From: Balneolaceae bacterium UBA1514
Lineage (GTDB): Bacteria; Bacteroidota; Rhodothermia; Balneolales; Balneolaceae
Length of the DNA: 10,173 nucleotides
Assembly: GCA_002323515.1 (NCBI GenBank)
Contig: DCQQ01000017.1
Coordinates: 38,177-48,349 of the forward strand
Direction of reading: 5' to 3'
Shown: positions 9,186 to 10,173 of the stretch, piece by piece
Layout: the number at the start of each line of letters is the position of its first letter
Numbering within the stretch: position 1 is the stretch's first letter
The notes under the pieces: model-generated
The model's input: the letters and a program-made list of their open reading frames with translations, nothing else
Databases searched by the model: none
Told to the model about the DNA's origin: nothing
Position numbers and translations under genes: made by a program

Positions 9186-9261
9186 GGATTCTCAGGATCC
9201 TATTCTAAGTGTTATAACTTCTGTTTTTCGCGTAATAGCTAGTGTGCATCAACTAGGTTCT
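9186..9261 (-). promoter_or_regulatory. nusG-rplK intergenic leader
   Basis: This 76-nt spacer is the second longest protein-coding gap in the cluster and the usual place for the L1 autoregulatory mRNA site. I cannot recognise a clear L1-binding motif. Close to the start codon, GGATCC and GAATCC (9200-9186) could form a short hairpin with one mismatch that buries part of the weak AGGA site. A TATAAC sits in the middle without a convincing -35. A regulatory role is inferred from position only. Confidence 0.25.
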
Positions 9262-9819
9262 TTATGTTGTGGATTCAACTTGATTGATATCCACCTCAAC
9301 TGGGGTCTTTCTTCCAAAAATACTCACCAAGACACGCAGTTTTAATTTGTCGGTATTTACCTCTTGTACGGTTCCATCGAAATCTTTGAATGGACCTGCA
9401 ATTACTTTTACCAAATCGCCTTCACGGTAAGGAATTTCTATGTTGCCCGTTTCCATACCAGCTTCTTGCACTCGTCCAATGATGCGTTGAACTTCGTGCT
9501 TTTTAAGTGGGATAGGTACTTTAGTCTGCCCGCCTACAACCAAAAAGCCCATACATGAAGGGGCACTTTGTACCAAATTGTTTACTTCTTCGTCAAAATG
9601 GGTATTGAGTAATATATATCCAGGGAAAAAGTTTTTCTCTCTAGTACGTTTTTTCCCATTACGGATTTCAACAATAGTCTCCGTTGGAACAAGGACATCC
9701 TTGATCTTGTGCTCTAGTTTTTGATCTTCAATTTCACGATCTAAAAACTCTTTAACTTTTTTTTCATGACTGGAAAAGCAGCGAACTACATACCAGCCGA
9801 ATTCTAATACTTTACTCAT
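9262..9819 (-). CDS. nusG: Transcription termination/antitermination factor NusG
   Basis: NusG binds the beta' clamp of elongating RNA polymerase through its NGN domain, while its KOW domain contacts Rho or ribosomal protein S10, linking transcription to termination or translation. It is 185 aa, the standard length without added domains. Seen: the NGN domain from GWYVVRCFSSHEKKV (residue 8 onward) through FFPGYILLN, and the C-terminal KOW domain from about residue 132, with REGDLVKVIAGPFKDFDGTV. The ATG start at 9819 shares its A with the last base of the secE TAA, giving TAATG. The nearest Shine-Dalgarno-like sequence (GAGG, 9833-9836) is 13 bases away, so translation probably relies on coupling to secE. 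The partner polymerase subunits are encoded downstream in the same cluster. Confidence 0.98.
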   Translation of the reverse strand: MSKVLEFGWYVVRCFSSHEKKVKEFLDREIEDQKLEHKIKDVLVPTETIVEIRNGKKRTREKNFFPGYILLNTHFDEEVNNLVQSAPSCMGFLVVGGQTKVPIPLKKHEVQRIIGRVQEAGMETGNIEIPYREGDLVKVIAGPFKDFDGTVQEVNTDKLKLRVLVSIFGRKTPVEVDINQVESTT

Positions 9820-10001
9820 TATTTATATATCGCCTCTAAGATCGTGCTGTATACTTGATCGATACCAAATATTAATACTGCTAGTATGATAGAAAACACA
9901 ACAACAATAATTGTATTGTCTATGAGTTCTGTCTGTGTTGGCCAGGATACTTTTTTGAATTCTTTAGTAACGCTGTCGAAGAAATTAGTAATCTTTTCCA
10001 T
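9819..10001 (-). CDS. secE: Preprotein translocase subunit SecE
   Basis: Essential small membrane subunit that clamps SecY in the SecYEG protein-export channel of the inner membrane. It is 60 aa, the short single-helix form found in most bacteria rather than the three-helix enterobacterial type. Visible features: an amphipathic N-terminal helix with the family signature FKKVSWPTQTEL (residues 15-26), then one hydrophobic transmembrane segment at about 30-48. The ATG lies 16 nt after the tRNA-Trp 3' end, and the leader between them is A-rich with no Shine-Dalgarno. A second, out-of-frame ATG lies seven bases upstream. It overlaps nusG by one base. The secE-nusG pair at the head of this cluster is highly conserved. 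Confidence 0.97.
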   Translation of the reverse strand: MEKITNFFDSVTKEFKKVSWPTQTELIDNTIIVVVFSIILAVLIFGIDQVYSTILEAIYK

Positions 10002-10017
10002 AATTCATTTTTGTTAG

Positions 10018-10090
10018 CACGGGTGGAGAGACTCGAACTCCCGACACCTGGTTTTGGAGACCAGTGCTCTACCAGCTGAGCTACACCCGT
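10018..10090 (-). tRNA. trpT: tRNA-Trp (anticodon CCA)
   Basis: A complete 73-nt cloverleaf: a 7-bp acceptor stem (ACGGGTG with CACCCGT), a D arm with GCTC/GAGC and the AGCTGGTA loop, a 5-bp anticodon stem (CTGGT/ACCAG) with loop CTCCAAA giving anticodon CCA, a 5-nt variable region, and a T arm with loop TTCGAGT. The discriminator base is G73, and A1-U72 and G5-C68 agree with known tryptophan tRNA identity elements. The 3' CCA is not encoded, so it must be added by nucleotidyltransferase. It lies between tuf and secE, a placement that recurs in many bacteria, and is probably cut out of a longer tuf-secE transcript. Confidence 0.98.
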
Positions 10091-10094
10091 ATAC

Positions 10095-10123
10095 ACCAAG
10101 GAGCAGAATTTCTACTCCTCGGT
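10095..10123 (-). promoter_or_regulatory. Hairpin between tuf and tRNA-Trp
   Basis: On the minus strand, 12 bases (10123-10112) pair with 10106-10095 across a 5-nt loop, including two G-U wobbles. It ends only four bases before the tRNA 5' end. No U-tract follows on either strand, so I do not call it an intrinsic terminator. It could stabilise the tuf mRNA 3' end or act as a processing signal in the tRNA 5' leader; both are inferences. Confidence 0.55.
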
Positions 10124-10151
10124 TATACTACGTGTCGGATTATTAGTCCAA
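10122..10151 (-). promoter_or_regulatory. Weak candidate promoter for tRNA-Trp and secE onward
   Basis: The minus strand has TTGGAC (10146-10151) and TATAAC (10122-10127) separated by 18 bases. The -10 is close to the sigma70 consensus but the -35 is poor and overlaps the last tuf codons. Transcription would begin at or just inside the hairpin. Primary sigma factors of the Bacteroidota group often use other spacing, so this is only a candidate. Confidence 0.2.
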
Positions 10152-10173
10152 AATTTTAGTTACAACGCCGGCA
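10143..10173 (-). CDS. tuf: Elongation factor Tu, C-terminal end (partial)
   Basis: Only the last ten codons or so and the TAA stop are inside the window. They translate as AGVVTKILD after a partial glycine codon, which matches the strongly conserved EF-Tu C-terminus (VGAGVVTKIL). EF-Tu carries aminoacyl-tRNA to the ribosome as a GTP complex. The call rests on this short match plus the position just before a tRNA and secE, where a tuf gene is common. The 5' part lies beyond the right edge. Confidence 0.88.
   Translation of the reverse strand, partial: AGVVTKILD

Noticed and set aside
1..10173. A hidden novel system or mobile element
   Set aside because: Every gene is a syntenic core housekeeping gene with normal length and intact motifs; the gaps are short and show no direct repeats, attachment sites or cargo.

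Overview
The window is a conserved housekeeping locus read entirely from the minus strand. In transcription order (right to left) it holds the last codons of tuf, tRNA-Trp(CCA), secE, nusG, rplK, rplA, rplJ, rplL, rpoB and the first ~1030 codons of rpoC, which runs off the left edge. This is the classic bacterial transcription/translation cluster (secE-nusG-L11-L1-L10-L7/L12-beta-beta'). I see no mobile element, CRISPR array, phage gene, toxin system or hypothetical gene, and no stretch over 300 bases without a gene. The plus-strand open frames I examined are shadows of these genes.

Organism: a bacterium with moderately AT-rich DNA. The beta and beta' sequences look like the Bacteroidota/FCB group. 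In particular, the beta N-terminus with a DYPDFLDIQ motif and a VPLKAKL segment, and a beta' start region with [10 protein letters not shown], recall Balneolota/Rhodothermota-type members rather than classical Bacteroidia. This is pattern memory, not a search, so the phylum-level placement is moderately sure and the family-level placement is tentative. Unlike many Bacteroidetes, several genes here carry strong Shine-Dalgarno sequences (rplA, rplJ, rplL, rpoB, rpoC).

Layout: tuf stop at 10143, a 12-bp hairpin at 10095-10123, tRNA-Trp at 10018-10090, then secE only 16 nt further on. secE and nusG share one base (TAATG). A 76-nt gap leads to rplK. The rplK stop lies inside the rplA ribosome-binding region, and the rplA stop lies inside the rplJ Shine-Dalgarno. 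The rplJ-rplL gap is 49 nt. The rplL-rpoB gap is 129 nt and holds a strong 13-bp hairpin with a GAAA loop. The rpoB-rpoC gap is 29 nt. No U-tract terminator is visible between any two genes, so one long polycistronic message, with processing or attenuation at the two hairpins, is the simplest reading.

The products work together. EF-Tu and tRNA-Trp serve elongation. L11, L1, L10 and L7/L12 form the L1 stalk and GTPase-associated stalk of the 50S subunit. SecE is the essential small subunit of the SecYEG translocon. NusG binds the elongating polymerase and couples it to ribosomes, and beta and beta' are the catalytic core of that polymerase. The most noteworthy points are modest: rpoB and rpoC both appear to start at TTG while the other complete protein genes start at ATG; there are two intergenic hairpins without U-tracts; and secE starts without a Shine-Dalgarno immediately after a tRNA. 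I found no convincing undescribed system.
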